From assembly GCA_964036155.1 (NCBI GenBank), contig OZ038422.1, positions 70,145,201-70,209,200 on the forward strand: a stretch of 64,000 bases of DNA, written 5' to 3'. Source of the stretch: Diploscapter coronatus. Lineage: Eukaryota; Nematoda; Chromadorea; Rhabditida; Rhabditidae. A program made the translations under genes and the position numbers. Each line of letters opens with the position of its first letter. Within the stretch, counting starts at the first letter, position 1. The notes under the pieces are model-generated. The model made no database searches, had not been told where the DNA came from, and saw only the letters and a program-made list of their open reading frames with translations. Positions 24,282-35,971 of the stretch are shown here, one piece after another.

Positions 24282-24861
24282 ATGATGAAACTGGTATTCA
24301 TGTTCAGACTGACACTGATTAATTGTGCCGATGTAAAAATGTCACTCAATTAGATTCCTTGATTATCCATTATTTAAGCCATTTTATTCAGCGTCGTGAA
24401 GCGATAGTTCGCACAGTCATACAGGCTCTGGACGACAATTTCTCCCAGGCAGACAACCAGCAGAAGGCAACTGACATCGAATACAACCACAAGGCTGCAC
24501 AAGTTGTATGTTATTTTTTTATTTAATTCTGGGATGTGTCCAGTACAGTGCGAAAATGACTATTTTGCTGATCAGCACTGGTTTATTTGCACTGCTAATA
24601 TTTATGATCTTGCCCATCAATTTCATAGCTTTTATTGGTATCATGATTTATAATAAAATGGCTCATTTTCCAAATATTCTAACCTGAGATGGGAGATTGG
24701 TTAATTTCGAAGATAACTTTGACTTTACTACTTTACTGCCGTCTATCTATAATTTGTATCTCTGAAAAGCGAGTGAAATTCCTTGATTTCAGTTGAGTGC
24801 AATCAAGAACGCGACAAAGAATGGAACGGAATACGATTCCTCTTCTGCTTCAGCCGTATGA
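24282..24861 (+). CDS. Probable small secreted protein, 77 residues, unrecognised
   Basis: Three exons, phase 0 throughout: 24282-24332, 24392-24505, 24793-24861. Exons 2 and 3 are well defined by a ttattcag acceptor, gtatgt donor, gatttcag acceptor and a stop. Exon 1 is inferred: it gives MMKLVFMFRLTLINCA, a plausible signal peptide ending next to Asp-Arg-Arg. The mature part is about 60 residues with no cysteine, a helical first half (RREAIVRTVIQALDD), two N-glycosylation sequons (NAT, NGT) and a serine-rich tail. No family is recognised. It lies just upstream of the tandem secreted kelch genes on the opposite strand, which is suggestive but proves no link. If exon 1 is wrong, the gene could start further upstream. 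Confidence 0.5.
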
Positions 24862-25682
24862 TAACGATAAAACAATGCATTGGTATTCTCAATAAGAGTT
24901 TCATTGATTTCATATTGTGACATCATATAATATCAGACAAAAATATATAGAAAGTTGTTACAGATCGATTTGTCAGAAAAGAAGAAATGGTGTGATAGTA
25001 GAAATCTAACTATGAGATACATGTGTGTTGAGCTAATCATAATTGAAGATGAGATAGACTACAAATTATGGATTTTTATGATGAGAATTCTTACGAACCT
25101 TTGGATCTTACTTTATAAGGCTTAGTTCATAGTTCGCGGGCTTTTTTGGAAAATAGTATGATTCAGACATAGAAGTCCGCGAACCACGTCCTTCAATCCG
25201 CTGTGAGGAAAACATTTTTTGCACTCTGTAGATTTTTAATTTTCGATTTTCCACTTGAAATAATGCGTTGATTTCTTTACATCGAAAATTCGTGATTTAG
25301 TTGGTTTAAGTAATCAAGCTTTAGCAAGATTTCTGTTTCATCAATTGTATTTGATCAAGAAAGTTATGTCAACTAGATTAGTCATTCACAATAATCCTTA
25401 CAAATTGAAGACATTTCTCTTAATAACTATAAAATTGACAACTAATTGAGATGCAATAATCTAGGGTATGACAGAATGAGTTCCTAATAGGTATATTTCG
25501 TTATTCTTATCGAACACTATTTTAAAGAATACTTATTTCAGTTGCGATTTTCAGTGTCTTTATTGGATGTCCTCGAGAATTGTCTGTATAATGTTTATTG
25601 GAATTTTAATAGTAGTCGAATAAAGATAAAATTCATAAAATATGATATGCCAAATAAAAGGGCTACATGGTATTAAACTGGA
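24862..25682. other. Intergenic, 3' flank of the kelch array
   Basis: The part from about 25118 is the diverged first copy of the 3' flanking sequence that recurs at 28528 and 31916 (landmark gttcgcgggctttttt paired with an inverted ccgcgaac). An AATAAA on the minus strand at 25559-25564 lies about 120 nt after the kelch stop, with equivalents after the other two copies. No gene. Confidence 0.5.
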
Positions 25683-27452
25683 TTATTTCAATTTTAGTTT
25701 TCCGACTTCTCGCCATTTATTCGTTTGTGGATCGTATTCTTCTATAGCGTCACAGAAGTTTATCGGCCAGTATAAACCATCACTTCTTTTCTCAATATTT
25801 TGAAATCTAAGTTGAAAAATGTTTCGTATAAAGATATGCAAAATCTCAGCTCACCCTCCGATTGCATACAGTTTCCCGTTAGCGGCAATAAGCGAATGAA
25901 ACCATCTTGCATAATTCATATCAGCGATTTGAGAAATTCGACTGCCAACTGGAGCTGAGGGATCGAAACACAGACAGGATTTGAATATATTATCAGCACT
26001 AAATATATAATGATACATTATTTATACAAAATTAACGACTTTCGTCCTCCAATTATGTAAATTCTTCCATTTAGTGATGCAACTTCGAATGCACCTCGTC
26101 CTTTTGGAATCTCTCCGACTTCAATCCATTCCCGTTCATCGTCTGATAACCGATATATCTTTCTACTTTCGCGACCATCAATAACTGAATATCCATAATT
26201 ACAATAATGAATATGCTATAATAATGTGACCGTATAAACTTTTATCGCATGTTATTGCTTGAGCACCTATAATTAGAAGAGGGAAAGTAGGTCCTGCTTG
26301 CCATTTTCCGTCTATTAAAACCTGAATAAATTATTTTATGGACCTTCATTCGATCTTCTTACATCAACTCGATTACTATAACCTCCACCAAAATAATACA
26401 ATTTATCTTTGAAATAAGCGACAGATGCATAGTCACGCCATTCAGGAGGATCTGGGCCTGTAAAATTCTTTGAATCGATCATTCATGGATTTGTTGATAA
26501 GACCTCTTGAAATTTTTCTAGTATTCAAGTCATATATTTCAGATGTATATTTATCAATTGCAAAAATCTGAAATCTAAGAAATTATTCAAAGTAACGAAC
26601 ATAAGAATTTACTTTATTCTGCATAGTTGCTACTTCATATGGCCAATACCAACTGTGAAATTTTGCAATCCATTCTACTGAGGAGGTAGATGAATTGAAC
26701 AAGCATATCCTTCCTTCGTATTCACCATTATTATTTCGATACCAAACTAAATTACTACTAATCGTTTCAAGGTCTCTTACTTAACTTTCAGTATAATTTC
26801 TTACGATAAAATAAGATTTTATGCGAATTATTGAATGAGTTGTCTCCACCAATCTGAAAATGATTGATATTTCGGATTAATTTAGATTCTATTATTAATT
26901 AATGGGGTTTCACTTTTTTTTTCTAAAATTACCACTTCACTTTAGTAATGAATTATTTTCAAAATGCAAAAAACGACATTTTGGATCGTTCTCATCAAAT
27001 CTTTCAGCGGTTTATGATGGATTGAAGTCGGCCCCCTGTATTAGGCACCGCTTAGGCATCGGCACCGCCTGTATTAGGCACCGAATTTTAAAGTTAGAGA
27101 CTGTAGGCAAAGGGGAGAAATAAGAAAAATAGCCGGTGCCCAAGCGGTGCCTAATACAGGGGGTCCTTTTTCTATGAGCCGTAAAATCCGTTCATGATCA
27201 TATTTTAATTGTTTTCCTTAATAAAATATACTTTCCTTACTTGTTTGAATAACTCCATTTGATGTTGTGGAAATTCTGAACTCACCGCATGTTCATCGGT
27301 CAAACCTATTTATAGAAAGAATAATAATTATTTTAATTTATATAATATAAATAAATACCTCGAGTAATATTAGGCATTTCCTCAGCTTTCACTTGATAGA
27401 TATATTCAACTGATATCCAAAGAAAGACGACAATTTTAGGAACTAGTAGCAT
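25683..27452 (-). CDS. Secreted kelch-repeat protein, copy 1
   Basis: Ten phase-consistent exons: 27452-27359, 27305-27241, 26853-26805, 26746-26613, 26567-26504, 26457-26363, 26321-26231, 26184-26040, 25998-25855, 25806-25683, giving 334 residues. Residues 1 to about 24 form a signal peptide (hydrophobic IVVFLWISVEYIY, likely cut after VKA). Kelch units are shown by double glycines followed by aromatic and Trp positions: LYYFGGGYSN, DDEREWIEVGEIPKG, IYIIGG, LYAIGG, EEYDPQTNKWREVG. Kelch repeats build beta-propellers that bind other proteins. No BTB, BACK or F-box domain is present, and the signal peptide places it outside the cell, unlike most kelch proteins. The frame is intact. It forms a tandem family with the genes at 29091-30841 and 32481-34218, and one intron holds a MITE at 27029-27165. 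Its function is unknown. Confidence 0.85.
27029..27165. mobile_element. MITE in kelch copy 1 intron, strong hairpin
   Basis: Inverted ends CCCCCTGTATTAGGCACCGC and GCGGTGCCTAATACAGGGGG, continuing as CTTAGGCA/TGCCCAAG with one mismatch. An extra internal copy of CCTGTATTAGGCACCG follows the left end. The same element is at 30418-30554 (identical) and 33830-33930 (shorter), so insertion predates the gene duplications. Confidence 0.8.
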
Positions 27453-29090
27453 TCTCTTAAACTTTAACAATATTTTAATTTAAGAAAATAAAACAAATCT
27501 AAAATATCATATTATAAATTTTATTTTATGAGTGTAGAGTCTATTCACTTACATGATGTAGGGCAATTATGTCGTGGTATGTGAAAGGTTTTATCACAAT
27601 TTAGAAATATTAACTAAAATGAAGAAAAGTCACAGTATTTATAGGAATATAAACACAATAATAATAATAACTTTGCATCTTAGTCAACTGAAATATATAC
27701 CTCTACTATACTAATAATATGAATAAGCGTCACATTACTACTGGTTACGTTAGCTTTAGTAACGATTTTCAAATCAGATAACGATCTTTATATGGGAATA
27801 AAATATGTGACTAAGATTTCAAAACAGACACGTTAGTGCATGATAAATATATTTATTGAATGCATTCAATAACTTATAATAGCAGTTTTTTGCTATAAGC
27901 TTGATTAGCCCATCAGATTTTGAGAAAAATATTTCCATGACTTTGTCTTCACATCGGGGATATCACTTGCGTCCTCTAATTATATGGAGTGAGTTTTAAA
28001 ATTTATGTGTTTTCTTGATTATGTCTGTTCGAGAGCGTTTTTGAGGAAAATACTCAACTACATTTTTAATATGTTCGAGCAGAGATAAATGAAAATGAAT
28101 GATCTGCCCATTTACAATATAAAATATAAATATTAGCGGGCATAAATACCTAACATAATGCTAATTTCGACTATTTTTAAGTAAAAATTTTCTGAAACAA
28201 TTTTCTAAAATCTCCATAGTCGATTTGTATAATTGGTATGAAAATTGAAATTAAAAAAGGGTGACTGCATTCTTATATAGTAGAAATAATTTGGGTGTAT
28301 GCCATTGAGCACAAAAAAAATTTTGTGCGCAATGACCGTTCCCCTCAGAATGATTTTTGAAATTTGAATCTCGGACCTGAACTTGAAAATGTTGCAAAAA
28401 AAACCCCAGAATCATGATTCTCAGGTCGAATATAGTTAGTTAACACCAAAAAACGTCGGAAAAACAACACTTTTGCCATTGATCGCCCCTCTCTCTAGAG
28501 AGCCGAATCTCTTACAGACTCGGTCATAAGGCTTAGTTCATAGTTCGCGGGCTTTTTGGAAAATAGTATGACTCAGACACAAAAAAAAACCCGCGAACCA
28601 CGTCCTTCAATCCGCTGTGAGGAAAAAATACATTTGTTGCACTCTGTAGATTTTAATTTCCGATTTTCCACTTGAAATAATGCGTTGATTTCTTTACGTC
28701 GAAAATTCGTGATTTAGTTGGTTTAAGTAATCAAGCTTTAGCAAGATTTCTGTTTCATCAATTGTATTTGATCAAGAAAGTTATATGAACTAGATTAGTC
28801 ATTCACGATAATCCTTACAAATTGAAAACATCTCTCTTAATAACTATAGAGTTGACAACTAATTGAGATGCAACAATCTAAGCTATGACAGAATGAGTTC
28901 CTAGTAAGTAATTTTGTTATTCTTATCGAAACTATTAAAGAATACTTATTTCAGTTGCGATTTTCAGTCTTTATTGGATATCTTTGAGTTGTTTTATTAT
29001 GTGTATTGAAATTTTTAATAATAGTCAAATAAAGATCAAATTCATAAAATTTAATATGTCAAATAAAAGGGTACATGGTATTAAACTGGA
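27453..29090. other. Spacer between kelch copies 1 and 2
   Basis: About 1.6 kb, repeated nearly base for base at 30842-32480. It holds a short palindrome at about 28301-28337 (gcacaaaa...ttttgtgc inside a longer inverted match) and the 3' flank landmark with inverted gttcgcgg/ccgcgaac at about 28540-28598. No gene was recognised. Promoter elements for copy 1 must lie at its left end. Confidence 0.55.
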
Positions 29091-30841
29091 TTATTCCAAT
29101 TTTAGTGTTCCGACTTCACGCCATTTATTCGTTTGTGGATTGTATTCCTCGATTGAATTGCAAAAACCTTCATCAAATCTGAAGTTCGAGTTAACAAATA
29201 TTTCGTACAAAGATATGCAAAATCTCAGCTCACCCTCTGATTGCATACAATTTCCCGTTAGCGACAACAAGCGAATGATGATATCTTGCATAACTCATAT
29301 CAGCGATTGGAGAAATTCGACTGTCAACTGGAGCTGAGGGGTCGAAACACAGGCAGGATTTTAATGCGCCAAAACTAAATATATAATGATACATTATTTA
29401 TCATACAAAATTAACGACAAGTTTCCTCCAGTTATGTAAATTTTTCCATTTAGTGATGCAACTCCGAAAGAAACTCGTATTTCTGGAATCTCTCCAATTT
29501 CAATCCATTCCCGTTCATCATCTGATAATCGATATATCTTTTTACTTCTAACTCCATCAATAACTGAATATCCATAATTACAATAATAAATATGCTATAT
29601 TGTGACCGTATAACACTCCATTGCATGCTATTGCTTGAGCACCACTAATTGGAAGAGGAAGTGTAGGTCCTATTTTCCATTTTCCGTCTATTAAAACCTG
29701 AATAAATTATTTCATAGACTTTCATTCGATCTTCTTACATTAACTCGATCCGTATATTCCTCTGATTTTGAAATGTATCCACCAAAATAATACAATTTAT
29801 CTTTGAAATAAGCCACAGATGCAGCATTACGCCATTCAGGAGGATCTGGACCTGTAAAATTCTTTGAATCGATCATTCATGGATTTGTTGAACAGACCTC
29901 TTGAAGTTTGTCGAGTATTTAAGTCATATATTTCAAATGTTGAGTTGTCAATTCCATAAATCTGAACTCTAAGAATTATTCAAAATACGAACATAGGAGT
30001 TTACTTTATTCTGCGTAGTTGCTATTTGAAATGTGAAGTACAAACTGTGAAATTTTGCAATCCTTTCTACTGAAGAGGTAGATGAATTGAACAAGCCTAT
30101 TCTTCCTTCGCCTTTATCACTATTTGAATATAAATCTAAATTATAATAAATTATTAAATTTTGTATTCCGTTAAATTTATTCTTATTTCTTACAATAAAA
30201 TAAAACTTTATGCGAGTTATTTAATGAGTTGTCTCCATCAATCTGCAAATTATTCATACTTCGGATTAATTTAGATTCTATTATTAATTAATGGGGTTTC
30301 ACTTTTTTTTTCTAAAATTACCACTTCACTTTAGTAATGAATTATTTTCAAAATGCAAAAAACGACATTTTGGATCGTTCTCATCAAATCTTTCAGCGGT
30401 TTATGATGGATTGAAGTCGGCCCCCTGTATTAGGCACCGCTTAGGCATCGGCACCGCCTGTATTAGGCACCGAATTTTAAAGTTAGAGACTGTAGGCAAA
30501 GGGGAGAAATAAGAAAAATAGCCGGTGCCCAAGCGGTGCCTAATACAGGGGGTCCTTTTTCTATGAGCCGTAAAATCCGTTCATGATCATATTTTAATTG
30601 TTTTCCTTAATAAAATATACTTTCCTTACTTGTTTGAATAACTCCATTTGATGTTGTGGAAATTCTGAACTCACCGCATGTTCATCGGTCAAACCTATTT
30701 ATAGAAAGAATAATAATTATTTTAATTTATATAATATAAATAAATACCTCGAGTAATATTAGGCATTTCCTCAGCTTTCACTTGATAGATATATTCAACT
30801 GATATCCAAAGAAAGACGACAATTTTAGGAACTAGTAGCAT
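29091..30841 (-). CDS. Secreted kelch-repeat protein, copy 2 (diverged 3' half)
   Basis: Same ten-exon structure as copy 1. The signal peptide and first two exons are identical to copy 1. From exon 3 on it has diverged: the exon with YYFGG carries a six-residue longer loop (YISKSEEYTDRVN), the last exon is about 12 residues shorter (FDEGFCNSIEEYNPQ), and the LYAIGG glycine pair has become LYAIRG. I estimate about 327 residues. No stop or frameshift was found, so it should be functional, but the Gly-to-Arg change hits a structural position of a kelch blade. It is secreted by the same signal peptide. The differences are concentrated in the propeller, which could alter the partner bound while expression and secretion signals are shared. 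Confidence 0.82.
30418..30554. mobile_element. MITE in kelch copy 2 intron
   Basis: Identical to the element at 27029-27165, carried along by the tandem duplication. Confidence 0.8.
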
Positions 30842-32480
30842 TCTCTTAAACTTTAACAATATTTTAATTTAAGAAAATAAAACAAATCTAAAATATCATA
30901 TTATAAATTTTATTTTATGAGTGTAGAGTCTATTCACTTACATGATGTAGGGCAATTATGTCGTGGTATGTGAAAGGTTTTATCACAATTTAGAAATATT
31001 AACTAAAATGAAGAAAAGTCACAGTATTTATAGGAATATAAACACAATAATAATAATAACTTTGCATCTTAGTCAACTGAAATATATACCTCTACTATAC
31101 TAATAATATGAATAAGCGTCACATTACTACTGGTTACGTTAGCTTTAGTAACGATTTTCAAATCAGATAACGATCTTTATATGGGAATAAAATATGTGAC
31201 TAAGATTTCAAAACAGACACGTTAGTGCATGATAAATATATTTATTGAATGCATTCAATAACTTATAATAGCAGTTTTTTGCTATAAGCTTGATTAGCCC
31301 ATCAGATTTTGAGAAAAATATTTCCATGACTTTGTCTTCACATCGGGGATATCACTTGCGTCCTCTAATTATATGGAGTGAGTTTTAAAATTTATGTGTT
31401 TTCTTGATTATGTCTGTTCGAGAGCGTTTTTGAGGAAAATACTCAACTACATTTTTAATATGTTCGAGCAGAGATAAATGAAAATGAATGATCTGCCCAT
31501 TTACAATATAAAATATAAATATTAGCGGGCATAAATACCTAACATAATGCTAATTTCGACTATTTTTAAGTAAAAATTTTCTGAAACAATTTTCTAAAAT
31601 CTCCATAGTCGATTTGTATAATTGGTATGAAAATTGAAATTAAAAAAGGGTGACTGCATTCTTATATAGTAGAAATAATTTGGGTGTATGCCATTGAGCA
31701 CAAAAAAAATTTTGTGCGCAATGACCGTTCCCCTCAGAATGATTTTTGAAATTTGAATCTCGGACCTGAACTTGAAAATGTTGCAAAAAAAACCCCAGAA
31801 TCATGATTCTCAGGTCGAATATAGTTAGTTAACACCAAAAAACGTCGGAAAAACAACACTTTTGCCATTGATCGCCCCTCTCTCTAGAGAGCCGAATCTC
31901 TTACAGACTCGGTCATAAGGCTTAGTTCATAGTTCGCGGGCTTTTTGGAAAATAGTATGACTCAGACACAAAAAAAAACCCGCGAACCACGTCCTTCAAT
32001 CCGCTGTGAGGAAAAAATACATTTGTTGCACTCTGTAGATTTTAATTTCCGATTTTCCACTTGAAATAATGCGTTGATTTCTTTACGTCGAAAATTCGTG
32101 ATTTAGTTGGTTTAAGTAATCAAGCTTTAGCAAGATTTCTGTTTCATCAATTGTATTTGATCAAGAAAGTTATATGAACTAGATTAGTCATTCACGATAA
32201 TCCTTACAAATTGAAAACATCTCTCTTAATAACTATAGAGTTGACAACTAATTGAGATGCAACAATCTAAGCTATGACAGAATGAGTTCCTAGTAAGTAA
32301 TTTTGTTATTCTTATCGAAACTATTAAAGAATACTTATTTCAGTTGCGATTTTCAGTCTTTATTGGATATCTTTGAGTTGTTTTATTATGTGTATTGAAA
32401 TTTTTAATAATAGTCAAATAAAGATCAAATTCATAAAATATGATATGCCAAATAAAAGGGCTACATGGTATTAAACTGGA
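30842..32480. other. Spacer between kelch copies 2 and 3
   Basis: Near-identical duplicate of 27453-29090, including the palindrome at about 31689-31725 and the 3' flank landmark at 31916. Identity to the copy 2 flank ends at about 32430, where the sequence switches to the copy 1 type. No gene. Confidence 0.55.
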
Positions 32481-34218
32481 TTATTTCAATTTTAGTTTTC
32501 CGACTTCTCGCCATTTATTCGTTTGTGGATCGTATTCTTCTATAGCGTCACAGAAGTTTATCGGCCAGTATAAACCATCACTTCTTTTCTCAATATTTTG
32601 AAATCTAAGTTGAAAAATGTTTCGTATAAAGATATGCAAAATCTCAGCTCACCCTCCGATTGCATACAGTTTCCCGTTAGCGGCAATAAGCGAATGAAAC
32701 CATCTTGCATAATTCATATCAGCGATTTGAGAAATTCGACTGCCAACTGGAGCTGAGGGATCGAAACACAGACAGGATTTGAATATATTATCAGCACTAA
32801 ATATATAATGATACATTATTTATACAAAATTAACGACTTTCGTCCTCCAATTATGTAAATTCTTCCATTTAGTGATGCAACTTCGAATGCACCTCGTCCT
32901 TTTGGAATCTCTCCAATTTCAATCCATTCCCGTTCATCGTCTGATAACCGATATATCTTTCTACTTTCGCGACCATCAATAACTGAATATCCATAATTAC
33001 AATAATGAATATGCTATAATAATGTGACCGTATAAACTTTTATCGCATGTTATTGCTTGAGCACCTATAATTAGAAGAGGGAAAGTAGGTCCTGCTTGCC
33101 ATTTTCCGTCTATTAAAACCTGAATAAATTATTTTATGGACCTTCATTCGATCTTCTTACATCAACTCGATTACTATAACCTCCACCAAAATAATACAAT
33201 TTATCTTTGAAATAAGCGACAGATGCATAGTCACGCCATTCAGGAGGATCTGGGCCTGTAAAATTCTTTGAATCGATCATTCATGGATTTGTTGATAAGA
33301 CCTCTTGAAATTTTTCTAGTATTCAAGTCATATATTTCAGATGTATATTTATCAATTGCAAAAATCTGAAATCTAAGAAATTATTCAAAGTAACGAACAT
33401 AAGAATTTACTTTATTCTGCATAGTTGCTACTTCATATGGCCAATACCAACTGTGAAATTTTGCAATCCATTCTACTGAGGAGGTAGATGAATTGAACAA
33501 GCATATCCTTCCTTCGTATTCACCATTATTATTTCGATACCAAACTAAATTACTACTAATCGTTTCAAGGTCTCTTACTTAACTTTCAGTATAATTTCTT
33601 ACGATAAAATAAGATTTTATGCGAATTATTGAATGAGTTGTCTCCACCAATCTGAAAATGATTGATATTTCGGATTAATTTAGATTCTATTATTAATTAA
33701 TGGGGTTTCACTTTTTTTTTTCTAAAATTACCACTTCACTTTAGTAATGAATTATTTTCAAAATGCAAAAAACGACATTTTGGATCGTTCTCATCAAATC
33801 TTTCAGCGGTTTATGATGGATTGAAGTCGGCCCCCTGTATTAGGCACCGAATTTTAAAGTTAGAGACTGTAGGCAAAGGGAAGAAATAAGAAAAATAGCT
33901 GGTGCCTAAGCGGTGCCTAATACAGGGGGTCCTTTTTCTATGAGCCGTAAAATCCGTTCATGATCATATTTTAATTGTTTTCCTTAATAAAATGTACTTT
34001 CCTTACTTGTTTGAATAACTCCATTTGATGTTGTGGAAATTCTGAACTCACCGCATGTTCATCGGCCAAACCTATTTATAGAAAGAATAATAATTATTTT
34101 AATTTATATAATATAAATAAATACCTCGAGTAATATTAGGCATTTCCTCAGCTTTCACTTGATAGATATATTCAATTGATATCCAAAGGAAGACGACAAT
34201 TTTAGGAAATAGTAGCAT
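32481..34218 (-). CDS. Secreted kelch-repeat protein, copy 3 (mosaic)
   Basis: Same exon layout, about 334 residues. The propeller-coding part (about 32430-33700) is almost identical to copy 1, with a visible Val-to-Ile change in EWIEVGE. The signal-peptide exons are slightly diverged (MLLFPKIVVFLWISIEYIY; GLADEH in place of GLTDEH). Its 3' flank is identical to that of copy 2. It is therefore a mosaic of the other two types. The intron MITE is present in a shorter form at 33830-33930. The reading frame looks intact. Homology to the other copies ends upstream at about 34643, where a SINE is inserted. Confidence 0.83.
33830..33930. mobile_element. MITE in kelch copy 3 intron, short form
   Basis: Same ends as the copies at 27029 and 30418 but lacks the 30-odd bp internal duplication next to the left end. 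Probably the ancestral form. Confidence 0.75.
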
Positions 34219-34642
34219 TCTCTTAAACTTTAACAATATTTTAATTTAAGAAAATAAAACAATTCTAAAATATCATATTATAAATTTTATTTTATGAGTG
34301 TAGAGTCTATTCACTTACATGATGTAGGGCAATTATGTCGTGGTATGTGAAAGGTTTTATCACAATTTAGAAATATTAACTAAAATGAAGAAAAGTCACA
34401 GTATTTATAGGAATATAAACTCAATATTAATAATAATTATTTTGCATTTGAGTTACCTAAAATATATATCAATAATATGAATAAGTGTCGCATTACTAAT
34501 AGTTGTGTTAGTTTTAAAGTGTATCGATTTTCAAATCAGATAACAATCTTTATATGAGCATAAAATATATGATTAAAATTTCAAAAGAGACACGTTAGTG
34601 CATTATAAACATATTTATTGAATATATTCAATAATTTATAAC

Positions 34643-34890
34643 TGGCGGTGTAACGCAGTGGCTGTGTGTCACTGTCTAGGGCAGGGTCTCAAATTCGCCC
34701 CCACCTCAATTCAAACCAAGGGGGTTAAGAAATGTTGGTAGTGGATAAAACCATGAAAAATCCCCTCAGCTGTTGCACACACAACAGTCTGTCCTCGGGA
34801 CGGATCACTAGTCCTGTGTGGCTAGAATAGGCCGTCTGACTCACTACGGACTGGGGGTAGCCGACCCCCACCTAGTGGGGAATAATAAGG
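34643..34890 (+). mobile_element. tRNA-derived SINE
   Basis: Begins TGGCGGTG. An A-box-like TAACGCAGTGGC (about 34651-34662) and a B-box-like GGTCTCAAATTCG (about 34685-34697) have the spacing expected of an RNA polymerase III promoter. A body of about 190 bp without coding capacity follows, with small GC-rich hairpins (gggggtagccgaccccca) and an A/T-rich end (aataataag). It sits exactly where homology between kelch units stops. Only one copy lies in this window. Confidence 0.7.
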
Positions 34891-35971
34891 CTAGAGAATT
34901 TTTATTTCCCTCAAATTGTCATATTCCGATTTGAATACAGAATTGGGACTTTTCCACCGAAACTGCGGTGCGGTGTGGTGATCAAATTTGACCAAAGTCC
35001 CAAGTCTGCTTGCGACTCTTTCTTTCCTATCTCCTTTTCCGCAGGCAAAGGAGAGAAGTAGTGCACATAGAGGAGGGAGCGCAAAGAAATCACAACTTGG
35101 CACATTTCCCTTTATGCCTATGCTCGCTTTGACAGGCCGTGACTTTTTCCGACAGGAAATGTTGAAATTTGCAATATTCGAACGGAAGCTTTTGATTGGA
35201 TAACCGAATCATGAAAAGCTCACCGACACTTGGAAAGCATGCAGCTGGAACTGTAAAGTTGTCATACGTTTTTACGGAAGCTAATCGTCACATATCCATG
35301 TTAGATGAAGCGATAGAAGTGATCAAAATGATAAAACGTTTATTCATCAAAAACAGTCGCAAAATGCCAGTTTTCATTAGAGAAAATATGGTTTGTAGAC
35401 TAGAATTGTCGCATGAAATATAGTAGATGAGGACCTACTGTAAATTGTCACCATTTATCTTCTTTAAAAAGTGCATGCAGGAGGCCGTGAATGAGAGAAT
35501 TAATGTAAATGAGTAAATACGAATCCGTCATCATAACTAGCATGTAAAGAGGATGAGAAATTAGATTCAGTCAAATCAAATCAAATCAAAAATCAATTCC
35601 AATAGCAAGAACGAATAAATTATACAAGTTTCTGGTCAAAAGAGGACGAGCAAATTTGAAGGACACTTTCAAATGTATGACTATGCAGAGGGGAACATTG
35701 TCTCATCGGTACATTATGGGAAGATTTCCACAATATGCTATTCATCAGGAATAGTTTCGTTATAAAATCAATTAAATTCTGTCTAGATAAATAACATATT
35801 GCGAATGAATTCACAAAGAACTAAATGTACAGTACAAGTATTTGAGATTGAAGGCAAATAAATAAAGCGAAATGTGAATGAATGGATAAAACTAAACTAA
35901 CTGACTGATTGTATGATTGCAGCAATGAAGGAATGGAGAAATGGCAACAGTAGCAGAGAGTATTCAGGGGA
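34891..35971. other. Intergenic between SINE and myosin 3' end
   Basis: About 1.1 kb. It contains a short foldback at 34945-35015 (ttgggactttt / aaagtcccaa) related to the one at 20425-20605, a (TCAAA)n run near 35575-35590, and an open frame of 75 codons at 35196-35423 (+) without any supporting feature. No gene was recognised. Confidence 0.5.

Noticed and set aside
26902..27123. 73-codon plus-strand frame, identical at 30291-30512
   Set aside because: Covers the intronic MITE in the kelch genes. The duplication reflects the tandem repeat, not a coding gene.
35196..35423. 75-codon plus-strand frame before the myosin 3' end
   Set aside because: No splice signals, domain or upstream exon. 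Length is within chance expectation.
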